A DNA stretch of 64,000 bases from Desemzia incerta (GTDB lineage Bacteria > Bacillota > Bacilli > Lactobacillales > Carnobacteriaceae), in the NCBI RefSeq assembly GCF_900115825.1, contig NZ_FOXW01000007.1, positions 1-64,000 of the forward strand, given 5' to 3'. Below the pieces are notes generated by a model, which was not told where the DNA came from, did no database searches, and saw only the letters and a program-made list of their open reading frames with translations. A program made the translations under genes and the position numbers. Below are positions 34,408 through 43,262 of the stretch, piece after piece; the stretch's first letter is position 1; the number at the start of each line of letters is the position of its first letter.

Positions 34408-34854
34408 GTGAGGGAATTTCAGGATTACGTTTGTTTCTCACTGCAAGCAGCCAATCACCAAGTCAAAAAATCCATTGCTGCCAAAATGACGGAGATCTCA
34501 GATGATCAAAACAATATGATGCAATCCAGAATCATCGGTTTCATTCATAGTCGACAAGATAAAGATATCTTTCAAAAAGATATTGAAGAATTGCTGAAAA
34601 TACGTCGTTCAACAGCGACGGGAATGTTGAATACACTGGAAAAAAAGGGACTCCTAGAGCGCCAGCCAGTGAGTCATGACGCTCGCTTGAAAAAACTGGT
34701 CATCACTCCTAAAGGAATCGAATTTTCAAAAAAAGCAGTAGAATGCATTCAAAGTGTAGAACGTAAAGTACGTTCCGGATTGAGCGAAGAAGAACTGGAA
34801 ACCTTTTTTAATGTATTAAGTAAAATCAGAAAAAATATAGAAGATATGGAATAG
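34408..34854 (+). CDS. MarR-family transcriptional regulator
   Basis: A 148-aa winged-helix repressor. The DNA-binding core reads FQKDIEELLKIRRSTATGMLNTLEKKG, followed by the wing with VSHDARLKKLVITPKG. N- and C-terminal helices form the usual dimer interface. The start is GTG at 34408 with an excellent AGAGGAGG. The two ABC half-transporter genes follow 19 bp later, so it probably represses the whole operon through the 28-bp palindrome. MarR proteins of this kind usually respond to a transported drug or phenolic ligand; the actual ligand is unknown. Confidence 0.9.
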   Translation: MREFQDYVCFSLQAANHQVKKSIAAKMTEISDDQNNMMQSRIIGFIHSRQDKDIFQKDIEELLKIRRSTATGMLNTLEKKGLLERQPVSHDARLKKLVITPKGIEFSKKAVECIQSVERKVRSGLSEEELETFFNVLSKIRKNIEDME

Positions 34855-34873
34855 AATGTAAGGGAGTTTATGT

Positions 34874-36640
34874 ATGATACAGTTGTTAAAATATTTAAAA
34901 ACGAAAGACTGGGGAATCGTTTTTATGGTTCTCCTATTTATTATTGCTCAAGTCTTCTTAGATTTGAAATTACCAGACTATATGTCTGAAATCACTGTTA
35001 AGGTTCAAACACCAGGTAGTGAGACCAGTGAAATCATCCAAACAGGTGGATACATGATGCTGTGTGCTTTAGGAAGTTTAGTGGCGGCAATTATCGTCAG
35101 CTTCCTGTCTACCAGACTAGCAGCTTCGTTTGCTAAAAATTTGAGAGAAAGACAATTTGATAAAGTGGAAAGTTTCTCGATGCAAGAGATCAATGGTTTC
35201 TCGACTTCCAGCTTGATCACTCGTTCAACAAATGACATCACTCAAGTGCAAATGTTTATTGCAGTGGGAATGCAAATAATGTTTAAAGCACCTATCATGG
35301 CAGTTTGGGCGTTAACAAAAATTTCTAATAAGAACTGGCAATGGACAGCAGCTACTGGAATCACTGTAGTCGCATTGTTAGCGGTGATTATTACAGTTAT
35401 TTCTTTGGCATTGCCTAGATTTAAACGTATCCAGTCATTAACCGATAACTTAACCTCTGTTACAAGAGAGAACTTAACAGGGATTCGCGTAGTTCGCGCA
35501 TATAACGCTGAAGACCACGAAGAAAGTAAATTCGAGACAGCTAATACAGCTTTGAATCAAAATTACTTATTTACGACACGTTTGATGGCGTTTATGTCTC
35601 CAAGTATGGTCGCTGCAATGAATGGATTGAGTTTAGCTATTTACTGGATCGGAGCTTATTTGATTAATGAATCGATGGACATGATGGAACGTATCACTAT
35701 TTTCAGTGACATGGTCGTGTTCTCTTCTTATGCCATCCAAGTCGTGATGTCATTCGTTATGTTGACATTCGTTTTCGTGATCTTGCCAAGAGCGCAAGTT
35801 TCAGCAAATCGTATCAAAGAAGTTTTAAATACAGATTCTACTATTAATGATGGAACAGTAACAGAAGGAAAAGACGATTTAGAAGGTGAAGTTGAATTCC
35901 GCAATGTCAGTTTCAAATATCCGGATGCTGCTGATTATGTAATCAAAGATATCAGCTTCAAAGCGCGTAAAGGAGAAACTATTGCGTTTATCGGATCAAC
36001 AGGAAGCGGTAAAAGTACGATCGTCAATCTTGTTCCGCGTTTCTACGATCCAACAGAAGGTGAAATTTTAATTGATGGTGTGAACGTAAAAGATTATACC
36101 CAAGAAGCGTTGTGCAATAAAATCGGGTACGTTCCTCAAAAAGCTGTTTTATTCAGTGGAACGATTGCTTCGAATATTGCTTTCGGAGAAAATGGAAAAG
36201 AAGACATCTCTAGAGATGCTGTAAAACGTGCAATCAGTGTAGCCAAAGGAACAGATTTTGTTGAAAAAACAGAAAATCAATATGAAGGTCACGTTGCCCA
36301 AGGCGGGAACAACTTCTCCGGAGGTCAAAAACAACGTATGGCGATTGCCAGAGCGATTGCTCGTGATCCGGAAATTTTCGTTTTTGATGATTCATTCTCT
36401 GCATTAGACTACAAAACAGACCGCGAATTACGTTCGCAGTTGAAAGAAGAAGCAAGCGGAGTCACTAATCTGATTGTTGGCCAACGAATTGGAACAATCA
36501 AAGACGCTGACACGATCATTGTACTAGATGAAGGTCGGATCGTTGGAAAAGGTACGCATACAGAATTGCTGGAAACATCTGAAGTGTACCGCGAAATTGC
36601 TTATTCTCAATTATCAGAGGAGGAATTAGCTAGTGAGTAA
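34874..36640 (+). CDS. ABC exporter subunit with degenerate ATPase site (BmrC/LmrC-like)
   Basis: A 588-aa half-transporter forming a heterodimer with the next gene product. Six N-terminal helices are followed by an ATPase with Walker A GSTGSGKST (~378) and signature NFSGGQKQR (~484). The catalytic Glu after Walker B is Asp (FVFDDSFSALD) and the H-loop His is Gln (VGQRIGTI), so its own ATP site is non-canonical while its signature completes the partner's active site. This asymmetry is characteristic of BmrCD/LmrCD-type pairs. Start ATG with AAGGGAG; its end overlaps the next start by 8 bp. Confidence 0.92.
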   Translation: MIQLLKYLKTKDWGIVFMVLLFIIAQVFLDLKLPDYMSEITVKVQTPGSETSEIIQTGGYMMLCALGSLVAAIIVSFLSTRLAASFAKNLRERQFDKVESFSMQEINGFSTSSLITRSTNDITQVQMFIAVGMQIMFKAPIMAVWALTKISNKNWQWTAATGITVVALLAVIITVISLALPRFKRIQSLTDNLTSVTRENLTGIRVVRAYNAEDHEESKFETANTALNQNYLFTTRLMAFMSPSMVAAMNGLSLAIYWIGAYLINESMDMMERITIFSDMVVFSSYAIQVVMSFVMLTFVFVILPRAQVSANRIKEVLNTDSTINDGTVTEGKDDLEGEVEFRNVSFKYPDAADYVIKDISFKARKGETIAFIGSTGSGKSTIVNLVPRFYDPTEGEILIDGVNVKDYTQEALCNKIGYVPQKAVLFSGTIASNIAFGENGKEDISRDAVKRAISVAKGTDFVEKTENQYEGHVAQGGNNFSGGQKQRMAIARAIARDPEIFVFDDSFSALDYKTDRELRSQLKEEASGVTNLIVGQRIGTIKDADTIIVLDEGRIVGKGTHTELLETSEVYREIAYSQLSEEELASE

Positions 36641-38414
36641 ACATGCTGGAAAAGTATCGGGTATGAAACCGAAAAATATGAAACAAACGTATAAAGACTT
36701 ATTGGCTTACATCAATGTGTACTTGCCTATTGTGATAGTAGCACTTGTTTTAGCTATGGGAGCAGCAGTCATTTCGTTGATCGGTCCGCGCCAATTAAGT
36801 GAGATCACAGATTTGATCACAGCAGGATTGACCGGTCAATTGGATATTGCAGCAATCGAAAAAATCGCTCTTCTCTTGGTGACTTTATATGTGATCAGTT
36901 ACATTGCCAACTATGTTCAAGGATTCATCATGGCAACGATCACGCAACGCGTTTCTAAAAAATTAAGAAGAGACATTTCTGAAAAAATCAATCGTTTGCC
37001 GTTGCGCTATTTTGACTCTAACAGTGTCGGAGATGTACTGAGTCGAGTAACGAATGATATCGACATGATCAGTCAAACGATGAACCAAAGTATCAGTACT
37101 TTAGTAACAGCAACAACTATGTTCTTGGGTTCATTATTTATGATGTTCATTACAAATGTCCCTATGACTCTTGCAGCAATTGCTTCAACGTTGATCGGGT
37201 TCGGTCTAATGATCTTAATCGTGAGACACTCTCAACAATACTTTGGAGCACAACAAAAAGCTTTAGGAGCCGTTAATGGACATGTGGAAGAAATCTATTC
37301 CGGTCATAATGTCGTAAAAGCCTATAATGCTGAACGAGGAGCCAAAGAAACTTTTGACCAAATCAATGATGATTTGTACCAAAGTGCCTGGAAGTCTCAA
37401 TTCTTCTCTGGGATCATGATGCCATTGATGAACTTTATCGGGAACTTCGGTTATGTAGTTGTCAGTATTTTAGGAGCTGTGTTGGCTTTAAATGGAGATA
37501 TCACTTTTGGAGTGATCGTAGCCTTTATGATGTACATTCGCTTGTTCACCCAACCGTTATCTCAATTTGCACAAGCAGCAACAAGTCTGCAATCAACAGC
37601 TGCAGCAAGTGAACGCGTATTCGACTTCTTGCATGAAGTCGAATTGATAGACGAAAAAGGGAAGACAAGTCAATTGGAAAACATCCGTGGAGACGTGGAA
37701 TTTGAGCATGTTCATTTCGGATATACACCTGAGAAAACAATCATCAATGATTTCTCTGTGCATATCAAACCTGGTCAAAAAGTAGCTATTGTTGGACCGA
37801 CTGGTGCTGGTAAGACAACGATCGTCAATTTATTGATGCGTTTCTATGAGATCAATAGCGGTTCGATCAAAATTGATGGAATTCCAACAACGGATCTGAC
37901 GCGTGAAGATGTCCATGAGCAGTTTTGTATGGTGCTTCAAGATACTTGGATCTTCCAAGGAACTGTACGAGAAAATATCGTCTACAACGTCGAAGGTGTA
38001 ACTGATGAGCAAGTGGAAGATGCATGTAAAGCAGTAGGAATCGATCACTTTATCCGTACTCTGCCTCATGGATACGATACAGTATTAGATGATCAAACCA
38101 GCTTGTCTGCTGGACAAAAACAGTTGATCACGATCGCGCGTGCTTTAGTTAAAGATGCGCCACTACTGATTTTGGATGAAGCAACGAGTTCAGTAGATAC
38201 ACGTACAGAAGCTTTGATTCAACAAGCAATGGACCATTTGATGGTTGGGCGTACGTCATTTGTGATCGCTCACCGTTTGTCTACGATCAAGAATTCTGAT
38301 GTGATTTTGGTAATGGATAATGGAGACATCATCGAAAAAGGAAATCACGTAGAATTATTGGCCGCTGGCGGGTTCTATGCAAACTTGTATAATAGCCAAT
38401 TTGAAGAAGCTTAA
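36633..38414 (+). CDS. ABC exporter subunit with canonical ATPase site (BmrD/LmrD-like)
   Basis: The 593-aa partner half-transporter. After a basic N-terminal stretch and six helices (RYFDSNSVGDVLSR coupling motif near 125), the ATPase has Walker A GPTGAGKTT (~388), signature LSAGQKQL (~492), Walker B LLILDEATSSVD with catalytic Glu, and H-loop IAHRLSTI. Its signature has Ala in place of the first Gly (SAGQ), which is also seen in the canonical half of such heterodimers. The start is GTG within the previous gene, preceded by GAGGAGG. Together the pair probably exports drugs or a peptide/lipid, under the MarR repressor. Confidence 0.92.
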   Translation: MSKHAGKVSGMKPKNMKQTYKDLLAYINVYLPIVIVALVLAMGAAVISLIGPRQLSEITDLITAGLTGQLDIAAIEKIALLLVTLYVISYIANYVQGFIMATITQRVSKKLRRDISEKINRLPLRYFDSNSVGDVLSRVTNDIDMISQTMNQSISTLVTATTMFLGSLFMMFITNVPMTLAAIASTLIGFGLMILIVRHSQQYFGAQQKALGAVNGHVEEIYSGHNVVKAYNAERGAKETFDQINDDLYQSAWKSQFFSGIMMPLMNFIGNFGYVVVSILGAVLALNGDITFGVIVAFMMYIRLFTQPLSQFAQAATSLQSTAAASERVFDFLHEVELIDEKGKTSQLENIRGDVEFEHVHFGYTPEKTIINDFSVHIKPGQKVAIVGPTGAGKTTIVNLLMRFYEINSGSIKIDGIPTTDLTREDVHEQFCMVLQDTWIFQGTVRENIVYNVEGVTDEQVEDACKAVGIDHFIRTLPHGYDTVLDDQTSLSAGQKQLITIARALVKDAPLLILDEATSSVDTRTEALIQQAMDHLMVGRTSFVIAHRLSTIKNSDVILVMDNGDIIEKGNHVELLAAGGFYANLYNSQFEEA

Positions 38415-38445
38415 TTTACAGGCTTCATTTGAACAATAAACAGTT

Positions 38446-38486
38446 AAAAGGTCCTTTCTGCTGTATAAGTAGAGAGGACCTTTTTG
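38446..38486 (+). terminator. Terminator of the marR-ABC operon
   Basis: AAAAGGTCCTttCT pairs with AGagAGGACCTTTT and is followed by Ts, about 30 bases after the stop codon. Confidence 0.88.
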
Positions 38487-38500
38487 TTGAATTTTGAAGA

Positions 38501-38637
38501 TAGGCCATGAATGATATAGGAGTTAGGCTCATGGCTGAAAATGAAGTAATTTCGGCCATGAGCAAGCTAGGAACCGAGCTTATGGCACAGAAAAAGAATT
38601 TATCGGCCATGAGCTTCCAAAAATGAAGGCCCATGGC
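38501..38637. repeat. Tandem inverted repeats built on GGCCATGAGC
   Basis: Two consecutive hairpin units (38526-38563 and 38576-38616), each with arms of GCTCATGGC/GCCATGAGC type around a 19-base loop. They are flanked by single half-copies near 38503 and 38628. The loops are similar but not identical (TGAAAATGAAGTAATTTCG and ACAGAAAAAGAATTTATCG). They lie between the convergent ABC and SDR genes. Confidence 0.75.
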
Positions 38638-38661
38638 AAAATAAGAAACCATAACTCAAAA

Positions 38662-38700
38662 AACGAGCCCCTCAATCATCCAGTGAGGGGCTCGTTACTT
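38662..38700. terminator. Terminator between the repeats and the SDR gene
   Basis: AACGAGCCCCTCA pairs perfectly with TGAGGGGCTCGTT (13 bp, 9-nt loop), 7 bases past the SDR stop codon on the minus strand. Confidence 0.88.
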
Positions 38701-38706
38701 TACTCA

Positions 38707-39747
38707 TTATTTTTTGTGTTTCAGCAGTTTCATCCCGATCAAAGCTAAACTAGTGACAGCAACAGTAGCCAACACAGGGTTTTTAGTAGCCTTGACATAG
38801 TAGCTTTTCTTCCGTATCCAGCCTTTGTTAGTGCCGCGTTCATGCAGACCGTATCCAGCGTGATATAGGCTGCTTTCTTCTTTTGGCTTAGATGGACGAG
38901 AATCGTATTGAGAAGGGTGCATCACCTTTTCGACAAATTTGTCCGTGAAGCGCGGCAGCATATGAGATAGAACGGTCAAGAACTTCGATTGTCTACCTAC
39001 ATAGACATCTCTTGTCGGTTTTTCAGCTGCAAATAGAATAGCTTCTGCGACGGCATCTGGAGGATAGACCATACCGATATGAGTCGGTTGGTGTTCCAAA
39101 TAACTGTGTGCATGCTCATTGTATGGGGTATCGATTTTTCCAGGCTGAATCAAAGTAACAGAAATCGGAACATGATCTTTTTCAAATTCCATACGGATAC
39201 TTTCCGTCCAGCCGTGTACAGCAAATTTAGAGGAAGCATAAATTGATTGAATCAAGGAAGCTTTGTTCCCGAAAATTGATCCGACATTAATAATTGCGCT
39301 GGGTTGCCCAGTTTCTTTAAAGTGCTTGGCCGCAGCTTTTGTCCCATAGACAACGCCCCAAAAGTTGACTTCAAACATTTGCTTCATATCAGGAGTACTG
39401 ATCTCTGTACCGTGTCCGTAAATAGAAACACCGGCATTGTTGACCCACGTATCAAAATGTCCAAATTCTGCAATCGCCTTTTCAGCGATTCTATAGACAT
39501 CTTCTTCTTTTGAAACGTCAGCCACCACATACATGGCAGATTGCCCTTTAGATTTCAGTTCATCGACCAATTTCTTCAAGGCTTCTTCGTTTCTTGCGGC
39601 TGCGACTACCTTTGCACCTTTAGCAGCTGCCATCCTGGCAGTAACTAACCCAATCCCGCTGGATGCTCCTGTGATAACAATGACTTGATCAGCTAATTTC
39701 TTCAAAGGCAACTTCATATTATTGACGGGCATTTTTTCTTTTGACAT
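38707..39747 (-). CDS. Short-chain dehydrogenase/reductase with C-terminal extension
   Basis: An NAD(P)-dependent oxidoreductase of the SDR family. Motifs: VITGASSGIG cofactor site (residues ~25), NNAGVSIYG (~108), the catalytic Ser near NVGSIFGNK and YASSK active site (~170). The Rossmann domain takes about 240 residues; a further ~100 residues form a basic tail ending in a hydrophobic helix (VLATVAVTSLALIGMKLL), suggesting membrane association. This long architecture is common in proteins of unknown substrate. AAGGAGG precedes the ATG. It has no close operon partner; cspA is upstream with its own terminator. Confidence 0.85.
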   Translation of the reverse strand: MSKEKMPVNNMKLPLKKLADQVIVITGASSGIGLVTARMAAAKGAKVVAAARNEEALKKLVDELKSKGQSAMYVVADVSKEEDVYRIAEKAIAEFGHFDTWVNNAGVSIYGHGTEISTPDMKQMFEVNFWGVVYGTKAAAKHFKETGQPSAIINVGSIFGNKASLIQSIYASSKFAVHGWTESIRMEFEKDHVPISVTLIQPGKIDTPYNEHAHSYLEHQPTHIGMVYPPDAVAEAILFAAEKPTRDVYVGRQSKFLTVLSHMLPRFTDKFVEKVMHPSQYDSRPSKPKEESSLYHAGYGLHERGTNKGWIRKKSYYVKATKNPVLATVAVTSLALIGMKLLKHKK

Positions 39748-39896
39748 AAATGAATATCCTCCTTATTTTATAGTTTGTGGTCCACAACCAGTAAAAAAGA
39801 ATTTATTCCTAATGACAATTGCTTCAACATTTCTTTCTTTACTCTTTATTTTAAAGAAAGGATGGGACGATATGCAAAAATAAGGCTTAGTAAACC

Positions 39897-39939
39897 TAAA
39901 AAAAACACCCCGACTAGACTAATCTAGTTGGGGTGTTTG
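39897..39939 (-). terminator. Terminator of the cold-shock gene
   Basis: AAACACCCCgACTAGA pairs with TCTAGTtGGGGTGTTT. Read on the minus strand it is followed by a T run (plus-strand A run 39895-39905). Confidence 0.88.
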
Positions 39940-39954
39940 AGTTTTAAGTTTAAA

Positions 39955-40155
39955 TTATGCTTTAGTAATGTTTACTGCTTGAAGTCCGCGGTTACCTTCT
40001 TCAATATCAAAAGTAACTGTTTCGCCTTCTTCTAAAGTTTTGAAACCGTCAGTTTGGATAGCTGAGAAGTGTGCGAATAAATCTTCTTCGCCTTCGCGTT
40101 CGATAAAACCGAAACCTTTGTCTGCATTAAACCATTTAACTGTACCTTTATTCAT
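39955..40155 (-). CDS. csp: Cold-shock protein (CspA family)
   Basis: A 66-aa nucleic-acid chaperone with the single OB-fold cold-shock domain: [16 protein letters not shown] carries RNP1, and [10 protein letters not shown] carries RNP2. Such proteins melt RNA secondary structure and aid translation at low temperature. The true start is the ATG at 40155 with GGAGG upstream on the minus strand; the reading continues in frame upstream to 40377 but those residues do not resemble the family. The long AT-rich upstream stretch (40156-40330) probably holds the structured 5' leader common to csp genes. Confidence 0.95.
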   Translation of the reverse strand: MNKGTVKWFNADKGFGFIEREGEEDLFAHFSAIQTDGFKTLEEGETVTFDIEEGNRGLQAVNITKA

Positions 40156-40390
40156 AATAAAATTCCTCCATTGTTTTGTGCTTTGAGCACGTTGTATTTG
40201 CAATATTTCATTTAAAAAAAGAAGAGGGAATTTAGTCATAAAATGAATAAAACTACCAATTAATTTTGTTAATAAAACTACTACAATTAATACTATACCC
40301 TTTATTTCGAGATAAGTAAAGCTCCACGCTGAATATCTTTTTTTACTCCCTCGGATTGAGTGAACAAAAAGACACATCTGTTATGAATAT

Positions 40391-41149
40391 CTAACCCAAA
40401 AACTGTTGTCTGTCATTAAAGAAACTGCGGTAAGCCAGGAACGATGCAATATAAGAAGACAAGCTGGTCGTCGCTACGACCATGAAAGTCACCATGATCT
40501 GATACATGATAGCTGTAGTAGGGACAGTTCCGGCAAATATCAATCCTGACATCATACCTGGCAGTGTCACGATCCCAATGGTTTTAGCAGAATCTAGAGA
40601 AGGCTGCATGCCGGATTTAATCGTTTCTCGTAAAATCGAACGCGAAGCTTGGTTAGGTGTAGCGCCAAGCGACAGTTTTTCCAATATTTGTTGGCGCTGG
40701 TCTCGAAACAGGGTATTCAAGTTACGGTAGCACAAACCAATGGTCGTCATAGCTGTCCCACAAATCATTCCTGAAATAGGAACGATTTGGGAAGGGGTAA
40801 ATTTGATAGAGCCTGATAAAACAAGTACCGTTAACGTTAAAATAACAGTAGAAAAAATAGCGATGATGGAGATTTTTAAGGAATTTGGAATCTGATTGCT
40901 GCGTTTATGAGCGTTCCACGCAGCATTGAAAGACATCACAAAGACTAAACCAATCGTCACCAAAGGACTGTCTATCCCAAACAAGTAAGTTAAAATATAC
41001 CCCACAGCCACTAATTGAATGACCGCTCGAGTAATGCTGTACAAGATTTCTTTGGCGGTCCCTAACTGTTCTTTATAAGAAATAAAGACACCTACAAGAA
41101 CTAAAGCAAAGCTAAGAGCAATGGTTGTTGGGCTAATTTGCAAATTCAT
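40391..41149 (-). CDS. fetB: FetB-type ABC transporter permease (iron export)
   Basis: A 252-aa membrane protein of the UPF0014/FetB family with about seven helices and the conserved SLGATPNQASRSILRETI segment near residue 160, which resembles ABC permease coupling loops. In E. coli FetAB exports iron and aids oxidative-stress resistance. I start at the ATG for MNLQISPTT (41149), 17 bp inside fetA, with AGGAGG upstream; the longer 278-aa reading would begin far into fetA. Translationally coupled to fetA. Confidence 0.85.
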   Translation of the reverse strand: MNLQISPTTIALSFALVLVGVFISYKEQLGTAKEILYSITRAVIQLVAVGYILTYLFGIDSPLVTIGLVFVMSFNAAWNAHKRSNQIPNSLKISIIAIFSTVILTLTVLVLSGSIKFTPSQIVPISGMICGTAMTTIGLCYRNLNTLFRDQRQQILEKLSLGATPNQASRSILRETIKSGMQPSLDSAKTIGIVTLPGMMSGLIFAGTVPTTAIMYQIMVTFMVVATTSLSSYIASFLAYRSFFNDRQQFLG

Positions 41150-41804
41150 TTTGCAATTCCTCCTTATGAACAATTTTCCCGTCAACGATACGGATCCGTT
41201 TATCTGCCAAAGCAGCTTCTGCTTCATTATGACTGATCATCAAAATCGTCATTTCCGTCGTTGAACGCATTTCTTGAAGCCAGTGCCAGATGATTTGACG
41301 GTTTTCTTCGTCTAAAGCACTGGTTACTTCATCCAACAATAAAATTTTCGGCTGGAACAAAACGTTGCGGATCAAAGCAATTCGTTGTTTTTCTCCACCT
41401 GATAGTGCATTGATCGGTTTGTCTAAGTAATCCTCAGGCAATCCGACCATCCCTAAATAGTCCGTCGCTTTTTGTTGATCAAATGCCATCTGGCGAATCT
41501 CATATGGAAAGCTCAAGTTGTCTCTCACCGTGTCTCCAAATAAAACAGGGGACTGGAAGCAGTAAGACACTTCTTTTCGGTATTCAATAGGATCATACTG
41601 TTCAATAGAGCGACCATTGTAAAGCAATTCGCCGTTCGTTTTAGATAAGATAGTCGCAATGATTTTTAATAAAGTGCTTTTCCCACTGCCAGATGGCCCG
41701 GTAATGGATACAAACTCTCCACTTTCCACTGTAAACTGAATATCTGCTAAAATTTTTTTACCTTCAGACTCAAAAGACAGCTGTTTGATTTCTAATAAAG
41801 CCAT
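41133..41804 (-). CDS. fetA: FetA-type ABC transporter ATP-binding protein
   Basis: A 223-aa ABC ATPase with Walker A GPSGSGKST (~36), signature ALSGGEKQRIALIRN (~133), Walker B ILLLDEVTSALD and H-loop LMISHN. It overlaps and precedes fetB on the minus strand, forming a two-gene exporter predicted to move iron, by homology with E. coli FetAB. The start ATG at 41804 has AAAGGAG upstream. No metal regulator is encoded nearby and I cannot identify a metal-box in the leader. Confidence 0.88.
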   Translation of the reverse strand: MALLEIKQLSFESEGKKILADIQFTVESGEFVSITGPSGSGKSTLLKIIATILSKTNGELLYNGRSIEQYDPIEYRKEVSYCFQSPVLFGDTVRDNLSFPYEIRQMAFDQQKATDYLGMVGLPEDYLDKPINALSGGEKQRIALIRNVLFQPKILLLDEVTSALDEENRQIIWHWLQEMRSTTEMTILMISHNEAEAALADKRIRIVDGKIVHKEELQNEFAN

Positions 41805-41931
41805 GGTTATCGGTCTCCTTTTAATGTACTGGTTCTCTTATCCTATCATGTTTTTTGAATGGATAGAAAGATAACTGACAGAAAAGTGTGTTATTGAAGA
41901 AAGTTGTTCGTTGAATCCGTTTTCTTTGTTG

Positions 41932-41960
41932 TTGACACTTTTTTATATAAGCGGTAGACT
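41932..41960 (+). promoter_or_regulatory. Promoter of the MupG-type gene
   Basis: Consensus -35 TTGACA and -10 TAGACT with 17-bp spacing. A near-match to cre (TTGCAAACGCTTTAT on the reverse strand, one mismatch) lies about 20 bp downstream around 41975-41990. Confidence 0.75.
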
Positions 41961-42011
41961 ATTTAAGTGTTTACGATAAAGCGTTTGCAACGAGAAGAGA
42001 GGGCAATAAGC

Positions 42012-43103
42012 ATGAAAAAAATGGGCGTATCGATCTACCCGGAAAAAAGCACTTATGAACAAGACAAAGATTATTTAGACTTAGCGCATCAATACGGGTA
42101 CAAACGTATTTTTACTAGTCTGCTGGAAATTACAGGAGATTCAAAAGAAGTTGTAGCTAAATTCAAAAAGATCATCGAGTACGGCAATTCATTAGGTATG
42201 GAGACTGTGGTCGATATTAATCCTGGTCTATTTGAACAATTAAATGTCAGTTATGATGATTTATCTTTCTTCCATGAACTAGGCGCAACAGCCGTTCGAT
42301 TAGATTTAGGTTTTACGGGTGCTGAAGAGGCGCGAATGACCAAAAATCCATATGGTCTTCAAATTGAAGTCAATATGAGCAGTGGGACGAAATACATCGA
42401 CAATATTATGAGTTACCAACCAAACAAAGAAAATTTGACCGCTTCACAAAACTTCTACCCTCAAAGATACTCTGGTTTGGCTCAAGACCACTTTGAACAA
42501 ACAACTGCTCAATACACTCACTACAGATTGAATACAGCAGCTTTTGTTACTTCACAAGCTGGGAAATTGGGACCATGGCCTGTTCAAATGGGATTATGCA
42601 CATTAGAACAGCATAGACATTTGTCTATCCAGACGCAAGTCACACATTACCGTTTAATGGACACGATCGATGATTTATTGATCGGGAATGGATACGCTTC
42701 TGAAACTGAATTAAAAGCTATGGCAAGTGCATTTTCAAATGCGCATCCTCAATTGGAAATCGTATTTGAGCCGCATGCAACAGAATTGGAAAAGAAAGTG
42801 ATCTTAGAAGAAGTACACCAATACCGTGGTGACCGATCAGAATACATGATTCGTTCTTCTATGACTCGAGTAAAGTACAAAGCAGAAGACTTTCCAGTGC
42901 ATTCTACTGCAGAAACAAAAAAAGGAGACGTAGTGATCTGCAACAACAGCTTTGGTCAATACAAAGGGGAAACCCAAATAGCACTAAAAACTATGGAAGA
43001 TGATGGATCACGCAATATCGTCGCCAAATTAACACCAGAGTCCGTTTTCTTGTTGGACTACCTAACTCCTTGGTCAAGCTTCCAATTTATTGAAGTTCAG
43101 TAA
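42012..43103 (+). CDS. mupG: 6-phospho-N-acetylmuramidase (MupG/DUF871 family)
   Basis: A 363-aa TIM-barrel protein of the DUF871 family; MupG splits MurNAc-6P-GlcNAc released during peptidoglycan recycling. The N-terminal GVSIYPEKSTYEQD, the GYKRIFTSLLE strand and the internal FYPQRYSGL and RLNTAAFVTS segments are typical, and a C-terminal beta domain begins around residue 250. I start at ATG 42012, where the protein aligns with the family, rather than at 41967. No murP or murQ is adjacent, so it may serve another phosphodisaccharide. It is transcribed alone from a strong promoter and ends in a 20-bp terminator hairpin. Confidence 0.85.
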   Translation: MKKMGVSIYPEKSTYEQDKDYLDLAHQYGYKRIFTSLLEITGDSKEVVAKFKKIIEYGNSLGMETVVDINPGLFEQLNVSYDDLSFFHELGATAVRLDLGFTGAEEARMTKNPYGLQIEVNMSSGTKYIDNIMSYQPNKENLTASQNFYPQRYSGLAQDHFEQTTAQYTHYRLNTAAFVTSQAGKLGPWPVQMGLCTLEQHRHLSIQTQVTHYRLMDTIDDLLIGNGYASETELKAMASAFSNAHPQLEIVFEPHATELEKKVILEEVHQYRGDRSEYMIRSSMTRVKYKAEDFPVHSTAETKKGDVVICNNSFGQYKGETQIALKTMEDDGSRNIVAKLTPESVFLLDYLTPWSSFQFIEVQ

Positions 43104-43164
43104 AAATAAGGGATTGCACTAAAATCATGTAGATGTTTTGGTTTAATTAGATTGATAAGCAACT

Positions 43165-43219
43165 AAAAAAGCAACCATTCCCCTGATGAAAAAATTCGTC
43201 AGGGGAATGGTTGCTTTTT
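43165..43219 (+). terminator. Terminator of the MupG-type gene
   Basis: AAAAGCAACCATTCCCCTGA pairs perfectly with its complement (20 bp) around a 12-nt loop, ending in a T run. Confidence 0.93.
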
Positions 43220-43262
43220 GTATCGTCAGTTCTGCAAACTGATTCATTAGTGATGACTAACT

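Noticed and set aside
38501-38637. Possible small CRISPR array from the repeated GGCCATGAGC words
   Set aside because: Repeats are alternately inverted and the intervening sequences resemble one another; there are no cas genes.
40156-40377. Longer reading of the cold-shock protein
   Set aside because: The upstream residues do not fit the very conserved 66-residue family, and GGAGG stands before the ATG at 40155.
41150-41227. Longer FetB beginning at 41227
   Set aside because: It would lie inside fetA and add 26 residues unlike the family; the ATG at 41149 has AGGAGG.
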